This document shows, piece after piece, positions 30,812 through 42,167 of a DNA stretch of 64,000 bases (positions within the stretch are counted from its first letter, which is position 1; every line of letters begins with the position of its first letter). A model generated the notes under the pieces. That model saw nothing but the letters and a program-made list of their open reading frames with translations, was not told the DNA's origin and searched no databases. Both the position numbers and the translations under genes were made by a program. The stretch is from Adineta ricciae (taxonomy: Eukaryota > Rotifera > Eurotatoria > Adinetida > Adinetidae): positions 62,001-126,000 of the forward strand of contig CAJNOJ010000003.1 in the NCBI GenBank assembly GCA_905250025.1, in the 5' to 3' direction.

Positions 30812-33800
30812 ATGCCGAGCATTGTGTAAGTGATTTCTTTGAGGAAGAAGAATAGTTCGAATGTGTAATTTTTCGCCTTTTTAGACGACAAGATAGCCTT
30901 TGTTCGCATGTGGATCAATTACGATTTTTTGATTTTCTTGAACCAAATTTCGATTTCAAAACAGCCATGTCAAGATTTGAACGACAAGTTAGCTGGTTGC
31001 CGCTCGTTGCACCGGCAGCCGAGCTCGAATCATCACCGATTCAAAGCAACCATACATCAGATTTCATCTGGCAACCTCCAAACTCATTCTTACCCACATT
31101 ACCCGAAACACCTCCAGCATTTCTTGACGATCATCATCAGTCAGAGATTAACATCGAGACAATTATTGATGAAAGAAATTTAAGTAATTTTCTTTCACCA
31201 CCATTGCCACCACCAATGCCTTGTAAATAATCCGAAAAAAAAGCCTAGTTTCTTGATAATTATTACTATGGTTTTCTTATAGTGATGAAAACAGCATCAA
31301 CCCCGAAACTGAAGCTACCGATTCGATCTCAAGAAAAGCACTCTCGAGCAATATCGCCATCACCCTACGAATCTTCATTGCCATCACAAAAGCGAACAAA
31401 ATCATCGACTAACATCCATGAAGCTCAACCATTTGCAACCGGTGTTTCTCAGTAAACTACTAGTTATAGTTCAATTTCAAAACCTGAGTCGATATCTGTT
31501 GTAGAACGGCTTTGGAAGTCGCAGCTCTGCTCAAAGAACATCCAGGTTACATGTGCCCTATGTTGACACTTGTACAAGAGTACCAAAGTCGGTAAGTTAC
31601 GGAAAATCTTTCTCTAAAAGATTTTGACGTTCACTTTGCGATTCCAATAGATTTTGTAAACCATTACATACATCGGAATTGAACACGGCACGGGATATTG
31701 TTGAAATTCAATATAATGGTCAAATGAGTTATGCACGATTAACATCAACATTTCGAGCAACCATGGGCAACGAAACACTATCCGTAAGTGAATTCTTTTA
31801 CCACATTCATCACATACAAAATTATGATGTTAAGGTTCGACTTGAACGTCCATATTGCACAATTCACTGTCCGCCCAATTTTGTCGTTAGCTCGACATTC
31901 GATATGCCATTTGTTCGATTACCATTACAGCGCTTTTCTGAAAATGTTCACTTTTTACTTGCACAACATACTGGTACCATGCCATTAGGAAGGTATGTAT
32001 TGCTTTTCAGGTTCACAACGCGGTTCACTAAAATACTTTAGTTTTGTTCAATGTTATTCATTCTATTTTCCACGTTTAATTGATGATGAATACGGTGTGC
32101 CACTCGAACATTATATTACCTGCGTGAAAAATATCGAAATAGCCACCGATCAAGGTGTTATTAAACGTATTCAAACAACGATCACACCACCATTTTCTGT
32201 TCCACTCAATCACAGTAATCCAAATGAGAAATCACCTTGATGCAGCAAATTCCTTGATCATTTTAGTGGTGCCCGATCAACGTTCAACATCTTCGTCTAC
32301 CTGTTCATTACAAACATTTGCACGTGAAGTCATCGATTTATTGAAGCAACAAACAGTTCATTGCCGTCTACCATTATCGAAATTCGTGACAACTTATCAT
32401 ATGAAATACAGTCGACATTGTCGAGCAGCTGATTATGGTTTTGAGAAAATTCTCGATCTACTCATTGCTATACCAAATGCTGTACAGGTAAACAAAGATG
32501 ATTTTCTGGATTGGATGATAAGAGAGGAAATATTTCATGTGCAGATACTTGGTGACGGTAATAAACGAATACTAACATTAACTCATCGATGTCAAGTCAA
32601 AAGATTTTTCAATGATCTCGTTCGGATTCTGAAAAACAAGCCACAGAGATCCATGGCAATCAGTGAAATTCCAAAAGAATTCGGTGAGTCGCCCGACTGA
32701 AGTGTTCCATTGTTGTTTTGATCTAAAGAGTTGGTCGATTTTTAGCCAATTTTAGTAAAAAACCATTTGATATTATCGATTTCGGTGTTTGTTATCTCGA
32801 TGATCTCATTGGTGAAATTCAAGACAACAAAGAAGTTGTTATCGATCGAGAACATGGAATAATAAAACTCTATCGAAAAGGTATGTATCTTTTTATAGAC
32901 TGCTCCCATCATTCTTTTTTCGGACACCCGATTTTTCAGAACAAACGGATGTTGAGAAATTTGCTACACAAATCTTTGCTGATGATATCATTAATATGTT
33001 TCGTCATCAACAAGATTTCAATATTCCATTTCAACGTTTTATTCCAATGTATCATCACCATTTCGGTTATCAATGTCGCGTGCAATTGTATGGATGTTTA
33101 CGTTTGATAGACTTATTCGAAGAAATTCCCCATGTTGTTCAAATACTCGAAGATAAGAATGGTGAACGTATTGTACAATTGACTCACGAAGCGATTCATC
33201 AGGCCGTTTTATTGAATATCACTCAACTTATCCGACAACATGATGGTTCAATACTCTTTGATCAATTGCCTAAACTTTATGCTGAAACGTTTCGTTTTGA
33301 ACTCAATTATGAAGAAATAGGTTTTGATTCGATTGAAGCTATGCTTGAATCGATGCAAGACAAATTGACCGTGAGTTATATCTACAATTTGATTAATATG
33401 AATATTGATACGACGAATTGCTTCTGTTTTTTCGAAATAGTGTGTTCAAACCAACAAAAACACAGTAGTTATTCGCATCATTGAGGAACACCACTCAGAT
33501 ATTGTATTTGCTCGAAATGTCGTTCATATCCTAATGGAAGCACAAGGTGAAACAACAATTTGGTTACTCAAACAAGAAATGGCCAATCGTTTCCGACGAG
33601 AACTGAAAATTGAAGATTGTCAACATCGACTTAAACAATACGTTCAAGTAAGAAAACAGTCAAGTATAACAATCAGCTCAAACTCTATCATTGTTTTTCA
33701 GTTAATTGGTCAAAATGTACGTCTAACACCGCCGATGCGATTCGCCTACGAAGTCGTCAAAGGAATGCGTGCATGTGGTTTAGATAAAATGAATTATGAA

Positions 33801-33974
33801 GACTTTCTGATTGATTATCAACTACGTCATGGTAATGCACATTGTCCAAATCCATCAGAATTTGGTTATCCAACGATCGATCGTTTATTCCATGCAATAC
33901 GCATTGTTGTTTTAACACGCGGTCATCGACAAACGAAAACTATTTCATTAACAGATGAATTTCGAAGTAGATAA
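30812..33974 (+). CDS. MARF1-like protein with LOTUS (OST-HTH) modules, no NYN domain
   Basis: Resembles the C-terminal LOTUS array of MARF1, a meiotic RNA-silencing factor. Exon 1 is 30812-30825 (MPSIV), exon 2 is 30885-31222. About 250 N-terminal residues are Pro/Ser-rich and disordered. They are followed by up to eight LOTUS-like modules, starting near TALEVAALLKEHPG, RFSENVHFLLAQHT, LQTFAREVIDLLKQQ, VKRFFNDLVRILKNK, FATQIFADDIINMFR, LLNITQLIRQHDG, FARNVVHILMEAQG and RFAYEVVKGMRACG. The strongest family match is FIPMYHHHFGYQCRVQLYG followed by LIDLFEEIPHVVQILED. Vertebrate MARF1 also has a NYN nuclease and RRMs before its eight LOTUS domains; none is visible here. The end is either the stop at 33972-33974 or a further short exon to about 34063. 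A 51-nt in-frame GT-AG segment (31784-31834) may be a retained intron. Confidence 0.85.
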
Positions 33975-34709
33975 TTTGACTCGCATGATCACTCATCTAT
34001 TCATTCTCTTCTAGTGCATATTCGTCCCACTTATTCGCTCCATTTAAACAATAATAATCCGTAAGTCAATTCTACTGTCGATTGAAAAATTTTTCCTTCT
34101 TTTATTCTAGTTTTGCTAAATGAGATATGTGTGTATATATATAATATTTATTCCAGAGGATCAGATGTATTCTTTTCTTTTTCGACGGTTCTCCTTTTGT
34201 TTTGTATTTATTCTCTCCTTCTTTTGTTCTTGTACGATCTTTCCTCGACTTAGTAGAGTGCGAGTCTTAGTATGTTGGAGAACGCTCGTTTTTTTTCTTT
34301 ACAGGGCATTCCACCCTCATCCTATAGTTTTTATTATAGCCTTTTTATTACTATTATTATATTATATTATATTGTGAGTATGTGTGTTTTGATGAGAGAT
34401 TTTTTTGTAAATGAGGAGGAAATGAAGGATAAAATGATGAATTATGCGATATATATATACATATTTATTAAAAGATGGATTGAAAAAATGTTCTCTGCTT
34501 TTCTTTTAACGATGCAATCCAGTACACACGGAGCTTGACGAAAACAGATTTAGTAGCAGTTTGGCTTTATGCTGTTGAGATTCTTGGTAACTACAAGTCG
34601 ATGAATGTCGTTGTGGTATATACTTGAAGTTCTATGCAACAGAAAAGGAAAAAAATAAAATGTGTTGGTAATGTATAACAGTAACAGATTCTGTGATTCT
34701 GTTTATGAT
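33975..34709. other. intergenic, convergent 3' ends
   Basis: T-rich DNA with ATATAT runs near 34132-34142 and 34448-34458. Frames at 34120-34538 are hydrophobic Phe/Leu/Ile text from T-rich sequence and are rejected. A short alternative terminal exon of the MARF1-like gene may lie at about 34015-34063. Confidence 0.45.
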
Positions 34710-35516
34710 TTACTGTACTTTTTTATAACTCTTATTGTACTTGGTATGGACAGATTGAAGGAGTTTGTCAGCAACATCATTTGGCGAGCGAATATGTTTC
34801 GATGTTTGTGAATGAAGCGATAGAATAGGTTTGACTAGTGTACATGTTAAATGTTTGGGTGCTTCAGCAATATTTGGCACCGTCAGAGAGGATGAACTAG
34901 GATGATTCGATTGCTGTGTAGGCGATGTTACATGATTGAACTTCGAACGATTATTGAAAAGTTTTGGGATTGTTGCACAATGAATTGGATTGCGAGACGA
35001 TGATTTACATTCTAATAAATCACATGTGGAACTGAAAAGACCTATGAAAAGCACCAGTTTACACTAACCAGTCATGTCTGATGCGGACGAAGATGATGAA
35101 ACGGAATCAGTTGGCGAACTAATCGTTGATGCTAAATTTATCAGTCGAGTTTTAGATGTTTGCTGTTCAAGTTGATGTAAAAGAAATAAAAGATCGTCTA
35201 GATTCAATTTCGTTAAATCCATCTGACGAATTTTATTCAATAGACATGCATGATTTGATTCTCTCGAAAAAATGGACTCTAATTTTGTTGCCGTCGGAGT
35301 GGAAGATGTGTTGAGCATGTTGACGAGGAAATTATCAACGGGTACATTGATTGAATCTAGTTCTAGCTCAAATAAGAATGTCAAAACAATTTGCATACAT
35401 ACAGTTTACATCATTCGCATAGTTGGTTATCCAAACTGTTCGAGTTTTCCTTTCATCGTGGCTAGCAAATGGATAATGGTCTGTATGTTTTCGTGTAAAT
35501 CTGTTATCGATTGCAT
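34710..35516 (-). CDS. hypothetical protein, Ser-rich, unknown family
   Basis: The two 3' exons are firm: about 35069 up to 35380, and 34710-35041, joined in phase over a 27-nt span that has GT and AG ends but is very short for an intron. The product has an N-terminal predicted helical part (LDSINVPVDNFLVNML, then LLNKIRQMDLTKLNLDDLLF), a Ser/Thr-rich centre (SSPTDSVSSSSSASDMTG), and a basic end SVHTKYNKSYKKVQ. The start is uncertain: ATG 35394-35396, or a 5' exon beginning at ATG 35514-35516 (MQSITDLHENIQTIIHLL) with a weak donor. I do not recognise the family. A faint resemblance to Mediator subunit 10 around VPVDNF is not enough to name it. Confidence 0.5.
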
Positions 35517-35772
35517 TATCAAGCCAAAGTGAATGATGAATATCTATTGTAAATACATGGATCTCAAATATACTCGCAATTGCAACGTACCACGCTGTAA
35601 CAGAGGATGCGAAATCATTCAGATGTCAAAGTCTCTTATAATGAAATTTAGATATGATCAGAACAAAGAAGAAGAAATAAACTACGATGTGAAGAAAAAC
35701 GCGCTATGTCTTCGTAATGTTAATGAAAGTTCGTTCGTTGTCATCGAGACTCGATTCAATAGTGTGTTTCAG

Positions 35773-35942
35773 CGTATATTATTTATGACATCTATTTTGT
35801 AAATCGTGTTGGCTCAGTGGATTTCCTTATCCGTCTCAGACCATTCTTTTACACAGAAAATCATCAACAAGGACCTGCTGACCTCATTCGAATTGTAGCA
35901 CAAAAGGAATTTTTGGTATTAATACGTCAAACACTGTTCTAA
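35773..35942 (+). pseudogene. possible decayed exon, unknown protein
   Basis: After an acceptor GTGTTTCAG (AG 35771-35772) a 55-codon open frame reads protein-like text (for example VGSVDFLIRLRPFFYTENHQ) to TAA at 35940-35942. An internal donor GTATTA is at 35916. A following piece near 35962 (CQLYLESAYQTGVIKLTN) also looks protein-like but cannot be joined in phase, which suggests decay. Family not recognised. Confidence 0.25.
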
Positions 35943-36560
35943 ACCTTATGTATTGTATAGCTGTCAATTATATTTGGAATCGGCCTATCAGACCGGTGTA
36001 ATTAAGCTAACGAATATGAATACGAATTGCTCAATAAAAATATCGTACTACAATTATGTCATAATTTGCAAGAAGACTGGTACTGTTAAGTGATTGAAAT
36101 CAATAAGAATAAGGGGAAATGTTTCAATTCAGTCTTTGCACAGGCAACATTTGAGGAAATTTGGAAAAACACATGGATAGATCGTATGCGTAGACCTACT
36201 GCCATCTATCGATGATTATTTTACATTGTTATCGAGGCAGCTCTAACAGTAAATATGGTAGCTGTCATATGGCCGTTCTCGTCACTTGAATAGATGCAGA
36301 TTGAATGAGAAAGACCGAATAGGATAGTATAATTTCTTTTCTTTATAAAGTCTACAGCGTCATTTCGTTTTTTCAAATATCAACACAAAGAAAAACGTGA
36401 CATCCATCTGACAAAATCATATGTCCAGTAGATCAATTTGATTAATTACAACGTTTATGCGGATGTCTTCTACATTCTATTGTTAATAAGTCGACTGTCA
36501 TATTATTTATACACTACATGTAGAACAAAAACAGACAATTGTTTATTGTCTCGTGTGAAC

Positions 36561-36580
36561 AAATCAAATCAAATCAAATT
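36561..36580. repeat. (AAATC)n short tandem repeat
   Basis: Four near-perfect AAATC units in tandem, 67 nt before the UBTD start codon. Confidence 0.85.
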
Positions 36581-36646
36581 GGATTTCAAAAACAAAACAA
36601 TTGACTGATTATTACACGTTTTCCTCAAGTATTCGAATATTAATAA

Positions 36647-38594
36647 ATGGGTGGATGTGTTAGTCATCGTCGTCATACTCATACTCATCGTCGTCGACGA
36701 TCTCATTCGTCTCGAAGCAGTGCAACAAGTATTTACTCGTTTCTCCAATGATTATCGTAATTTATTTTCGTCTTCTGTTTAGCAGGTGGCACTGTCGGTC
36801 GAAACAAACCATTAAATCGTTCCGCTTGTCATCCCCGATGGAAATCAGATGTTGCCATAACAGAAAATCAATTGCGGCGTAAACGGGAAGAATACTGGGA
36901 TACAGGTAGGTTTTATCGTTCGTGGAATACATAGGAAATTGCTAAACGTTTTCGTGCATTCATTTCCTGGATACTCTTACTATTGATATACTATCCAGGG
37001 ATATCGAATGCACGTCGTTTCTTATCAGCTATAAATTATTTTGAAAGCGTAATCGGAAATCGACGTCTGTAGAGAGGAAATTTGAAATTTTACCTCTACT
37101 GATTGAAAACAGTTCATGATGAGCCATCTGACACCATTTTAGTCTTGCACGTAATGATGTGTTTGGCGAGCCGAGAATAATTTCTGATTTAGTACTCGCC
37201 CTTTGTCATCAAATCTCGAGATGATTTTCTTTGTGCTCTATTCGCTCAATAAGATATTAAAGTGTTCTCATTTGTCTGCAAACTGGACTATTTACATTCT
37301 AATGAATTTTGTCAATTTCAGCTCCGGCGTTCGATGGACGAAAAGAAATTTGGGATGCATTACGTGGCGCGTGTTATGCAATCGAACAGAACGATATTGA
37401 CTTAGCACAATCAAGTAGAAAATTTTCAATTGAAATTTTGTCGTCTTGTATATATACCTATGTTACATTTCTTTTAGTCATCAATTGTGCTAATATATCT
37501 CTTCCACATGGCACATTGCTGGATTGCTATGATGAACTCGGTACGCGTTATCAACTACCTGTCTATGTTCTATCAGCACCGACAAACATGATTGATGGTG
37601 AACAATCATCGATCGACTCACGCGGTGATTATGAGTCAGGTACAAGCGATATAGGTCTGGCAATAACAGTAGCAGCTGATCGTGAGCGTGATTTCGGAGG
37701 AAATCATAGTTCATCGTCATCATCATCAACGTCGTCAGCCCATCAGCATCGTGTGACGACGAAATCTTCCAACACACATCATATTGGACATAATCCAATT
37801 GTACGGGAAATCAAAAAACATCGTCGGAAACAAAAGTCAAGTACAAATACTGATTCAGGGCATGATTCGTCTTCGACAAACACCACCACACCTCCACCAA
37901 CTATTAATTATCAACCAGCCAATGCCGATCAGGATGTCGAAATCGCCATTAAATTTCGCTTGTCAAATGGAAAAGAACATCGATTATACTGCAAAAAGAA
38001 TGAAAAAATACGACATATTAAACGACGTGTGGCATTGTTAGAAAACGGAGATATTGACTCACAAACCCAACGATTCTTTTTTGGTGGCAAACTATTACGT
38101 AAGCCATTTTTAGTCATTATATACCTTCCAAAAACAATCGATATGCTTCATGTTCAGAGTCAGCAGGAGGATGAGCAGACGACCCCCACGTTGCTAATCA
38201 CGCTATGCGTGCAGAAGTATTTAGTACTGATGCAGTCGGCAATTATTTTCGAAGTAGTCTCATCAGCAAAGATTCCTATCATTATTAGTAAGACATGATG
38301 CTGGAAACAAGTAGATCACTTCGTGTTTATTAGGGATATTTTAATAGTATCACTTATGATAATTATTTCATTTATGTGTAAGTCAGAGATATCTACGCGT
38401 TTTTAGGTGATCGTTCTACTGTACGCGACGCACGTTTACAACGCAATTTCGTCGTTCAAGTCATTCTGACGGATAAGCCAGTCTCTTCGATTAATGCCAT
38501 CACAACAACTGATCATATAACACCTACAACGGATGATGTCAAACATTCGAATTCGACATCAATCGAAATACCAATTTCAAAATGTTCGGATTAA
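36647..38594 (+). CDS. UBTD2: ubiquitin domain-containing protein (UBTD1/2)
   Basis: UBTD proteins bind E2 enzymes and modulate ubiquitination. Five in-phase exons (36647-36728, 36786-36905, 37322-37414, 37478-38098, 38407-38594) give 367 residues. The N-terminus MGGC is an N-myristoylation plus palmitoylation-type start, as in vertebrate UBTDs, here followed by a His/Arg-rich run. The UBTD domain has [37 protein letters not shown], and [21 protein letters not shown] Ser/His/Thr-rich linker of about 100 residues separates it from a C-terminal ubiquitin-like domain ([18 protein letters not shown] ... [12 protein letters not shown]). Vertebrate UBTDs are about 230 residues, so the linker is an expansion. 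Exon 2 has a NAGNAG acceptor; the 414-nt and 308-nt introns are unusually long here. UBTD1 versus UBTD2 is not resolved. Confidence 0.92.
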
Positions 38595-38912
38595 GACCCT
38601 AAAGACCTTCGCCACCGTTCGCTTTTCATATCTCTTTGTACAAACGAATTCTCACGACTAGATTGTCTTCTTCTTTCTTTCTTTTCATTCTCTTGTTTAT
38701 ATGTTGTCAACAATTGCAATACGTTTGTTTTACTTCTTACTCTTACCCTTGATCGATCAGTCACTATTCTCCATGTTGTATTCATGTGTATATTTCTTTT
38801 GTGGTTTTACAAAGAACAGGACCTAAATTATTAACTGAAAGAAAGAAAACATCAGTCTCTTTTCTCTATTTTAGATTGATTTCAATTTATCATTGTTTTT
38901 CTCCATTACACT
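38595..38912. other. intergenic UBTD to PPP4C
   Basis: T+C-rich 3' region and PPP4C leader. An acceptor TCTATTTTAG ends at 38874, 38 nt before the PPP4C ATG. No gene is seen. Confidence 0.5.
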
Positions 38913-39980
38913 ATGTCCGATTTGTCAGATCTTGATCGTCAATTAGAACAATTACGTCGTTGTGAATTAATTACCGAAAGTGAAGTGAAAACCTTATGCA
39001 CGAAAGCACGAGAAATACTGGTTGAAGAAAGTAACGTTCAATGTGTTGATTCACCGGTTACAATATGTGGTGATATTCATGGACAAATGTTCGACCTATT
39101 AGAATTGTTTCGTGTCGGAGGTAAAATACTCGTTGAGAACATTTAGTGATGTTATTGTCTCATACTATATTGATATTCGATGATTAAGCAACTATTTTTC
39201 TCCTTGTTCGTTTCTAGGCGATGTACCTCAAACGAACTATTTGTTCTTGGGTGATTTTGTTGATCGTGGCTTTTATAGCGTTGAAACATTTTTGTTATTA
39301 CTTGCTCTGAAAGTAAGATATCCTGATCGGATTACGTTGATTCGTGGAAATCATGAATCTCGTCAGATTACACAAGTTTACGGTTTCTACGATGAGTGTC
39401 TGAGAAAATACGGTTCAATCATGGTCTGGCGGTATTGTACGGAAGTTTTTGATTATTTAAGTTTATCAGCCGTTATCGATGGAAAAATCTTTTGTGTTCA
39501 TGGTGGTTTAAGTCCATCGATCAATACTCTTGATCAAATCAGACAAATTGATCGAAAGATGGAAGTTCCACATGATGGGCCGATGTGTGATCTATTATGG
39601 TACGCAAACGACATGTTTTCAATGTTAGTCAAATGATTTCATTTAGGTCTGATCCCGAAGAAACACTTGGCTGGGGCGTAAGTCCACGTGGTGCCGGATA
39701 CTTATTTGGTAGCGATGTTGTTTCGCAATTTAATCAAACAAATAATATTGATTTAATTTGCCGTGCACATCAACTAGTCATGGAAGGGTATAAATGGCAT
39801 TTCAATGAAACTGTATTAACTGTTTGGTCAGCACCGAACTATTGCTATCGATGTGGAAATGTGGCGGCTATACTTGAGCTCGACGAACATCTCAATCGTG
39901 GTTTTACTATATTCGAAGCAGCACCGCAAGATCAACGTTCAGCAACAACGAAACGTGTTGTGCCGGATTATTTTCTTTAG
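38913..39980 (+). CDS. PPP4C: serine/threonine protein phosphatase 4 catalytic subunit
   Basis: Catalytic subunit of PP4, a metallophosphatase acting at centrosomes and in DNA repair. Three exons (38913-39120, 39218-39599, 39647-39980) join in phase to 307 residues, the usual family length. Metal-binding and catalytic motifs are GDIHGQ, GDFVDRG and GNHESR, with the PP4 start [32 protein letters not shown] and [15 protein letters not shown] are near identical to animal PP4. The C-terminus is DYFL, the Leu end that is carboxymethylated in PP2A-like enzymes. Confidence 0.97.
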
Positions 39981-40853
39981 GAAATTTATATTAATTTATA
40001 TGTATGCCATTATGTGTGTGCTTGTGTGTATAACATTTTTTTCTCTGTCCCGTATAAATCGGTTCGGTTATTTGAAACAAAAAAAGATATCAGATATGAC
40101 GAGTATGTTAATGAGTAAATGTATATATTCTATACATATTTGTTTCTTTCATGTTTGTTTTCCTAATTATTTTCCGCATGGCTATGACCTGACTACGTGT
40201 ATATTGAGAGAAAAGAAAGAAATGATATGTTGTTCTCTGTTGATTAATAGTGTATCACTGGTGAGAACAGAAATCTAGTATAGATTGAATTTGCTACATT
40301 AGGTTTTCTTTTGTCAATTGATAAGGATAAGAATACAATAAGAAGCGAAGCGGAAGGTTCTTTTTTCCTTCTTCCGTTTCTCGTGTCTATAATCAATTCA
40401 TATAGTTCGCCTAAAGTTAGATTCATTTCCAATATAGTTATTTGTTCGCCGTTCCTTTTGACGCCAGTTCGTTCGTGTTAGTAAAACAGGCACGCGCAAG
40501 AGCAGAAAAAAGGATAGATACGTACTGCGCAAATCTAGTTAGTTGAATTTCAACAAGAAAAAAGCATCCATTTTCTGACCTTTGGGTTTGCAACCTAGAC
40601 GACGACTATAGACAAATGAATCACTGACGAGATTGTCAAAAACAGAGAGATAAACCACGTAGTAGTTTTCTTTCGAAGTCTTCGCCGAAGAAAAATGACG
40701 TCTCATTTGTCTTCTTCTTCTCTATCACAAACACATGATCGTACAATGAAACAGAATAGTTTATATGTCATATATCTATATGTTAATTGTATTACAGATA
40801 GTAGGAGATAACTCATATTGTCTCTTTTTTCTTTTCAGATGATGAGATAAATA
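39981..40853. other. intergenic PPP4C to ABHD17
   Basis: About 870 bp of AT-rich DNA. The frame running out of PPP4C (39853-40278) is in another register and is rejected. An acceptor CTTTTCAG ends at 40838, 15 nt before the ABHD17 start. Nothing else is seen. Confidence 0.5.
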
Positions 40854-42167
40854 ATGAATACACTTTCAGTACGTGATCTTTGCTGTCTTTTCTGTTGTCC
40901 ACCCTTACCGTCCCGTATTGCTGCGAAACTCGGTAACTATTTTCTGTTGCAATACCAATGATCAAAAATCAAAACATTTGTCTGTTTAGCTTTTCTTCCA
41001 CCTGAGCCAACGTATTCTCTACATGTAGCTGATATACTTACTCCATCGAATGGTAGTACGGGTCAGAAAGATTCATCGTTATCTAAAGGCAAATCTTCGT
41101 CTGACGCGAATACACCTATTCGATATAAAATTGTTTTCTCTGAAAAAGCCGAATGGCAACACTCACAATCAGATATCGCAAAATTAGAACCATACTTTGT
41201 CACGACATCACGGCATAATCGTATTGCGTGTCTGTATGTGAATTGTACACCCAATCCGAAATATCATATTCTATTCAGTCATGGCAATGCTGTCGATCTT
41301 GGTAACAAGAAAATGCTTTCCATTGTTTCGATTGTGTTCCATTCACATTCTTTTCTTTTATTGTCAGGTCAAATGGCAAGTTTCTTTATTGTCTTGGGAA
41401 CGCGATTGCAGTGCAATATTATCAGTTATGATTATTCAGGTTATGGCGCTTCGCAAGGAAAAGCAAGTGAAAAAAATATGTATGCTGATATCGAAGCAAC
41501 CTATAACTCCATCAAACAACGATACCATATTCCTGAATCAAAAGTCATTCTCTACGGACAAAGTATTGGTAAGAGAACGGATATTTGGAATTGCTTTCCG
41601 TTTTTAAACTCGTTCGTTCATTTCCATTAGGCACTGTGCCAACGATCGATTTAGCTTCACGACGTAGTGAATGCTGTATTGCATGTATCTTACACAGTCC
41701 ATTGACATCCGGAATGCGTGTCGCATTTCCCGATGCAAAACGCACATGGTGTTGTGATGCCTTTCCATCTATAGATAAGATTCATCGTATACGCTCGATT
41801 GTTCTGATTATACATGGTACAGAAGATGATGTTATTGATGTCAGTCATGGTTTTGCTCTCTACAATCGAGTGCATACACCGCACCAAATCGAACCATTAT
41901 GGGTAGATGGCGCTGGACATAACGATATTGAAGTAAGCTTTTCATGAATTGTCTTCTCGATATTTTATGGTGTTTCTTCAGGCACACGGCCAGTATGTCG
42001 AAAGATTATTACGGCTAATTGATGTAGACATTCCACAAATATATTTGAAGAAGCAACAATCAGAGCAACAACAACAACAGCAACAGTTGTCATCATCAAT
42101 GTCAACTCCACCAACATTGGCATCCACACTTATCATACCAGCTTCGACAACTAGTGGGGCAAATTGA
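40854..42167 (+). CDS. ABHD17: ABHD17-type protein depalmitoylase (alpha/beta hydrolase)
   Basis: Membrane-tethered serine hydrolase that removes palmitate from proteins such as Ras and PSD-95 in vertebrates. ATG 40854 starts [19 protein letters not shown], the Cys-rich N-terminus that anchors the family by palmitoylation. Then come [16 protein letters not shown] (oxyanion His-Gly), [17 protein letters not shown], the nucleophile elbow GQSIGT, the acid in [15 protein letters not shown], and the catalytic His in GAGHNDIE. Short introns interrupt the frame at about 40934, 41301, 41569 and 41931. The tail after [10 protein letters not shown] carries a poly-Gln run and a Ser/Thr/Pro-rich end absent from vertebrate enzymes. 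Confidence 0.93.

Larger units (their letters stand above)
35517..36646. other. intergenic with possible gene remnants
   Basis: No intact gene. Coding-like pieces on the plus strand are 35773-35942, about 35962-36085, and about 36150-36214 (EEIWKNTWIDRMRRP then stop). They do not join in one frame. A pentanucleotide repeat lies at 36561-36580. The frame 35533-35802 is not convincing. Confidence 0.4.

Noticed and set aside
34120-34538. Hydrophobic frames after the MARF1-like gene
   Set aside because: They arise from T-rich 3' sequence with ATATAT runs and lack protein character.
35069-35380. Mediator subunit 10 identity for the minus-strand unknown protein
   Set aside because: Only a short stretch around VPVDNF is similar; length and the remaining sequence do not fit.
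35533-35802. 89-codon frame beginning MMNIYCKYMD
   Set aside because: The text is irregular and the better coding signal at 35773 is in another frame after an acceptor.
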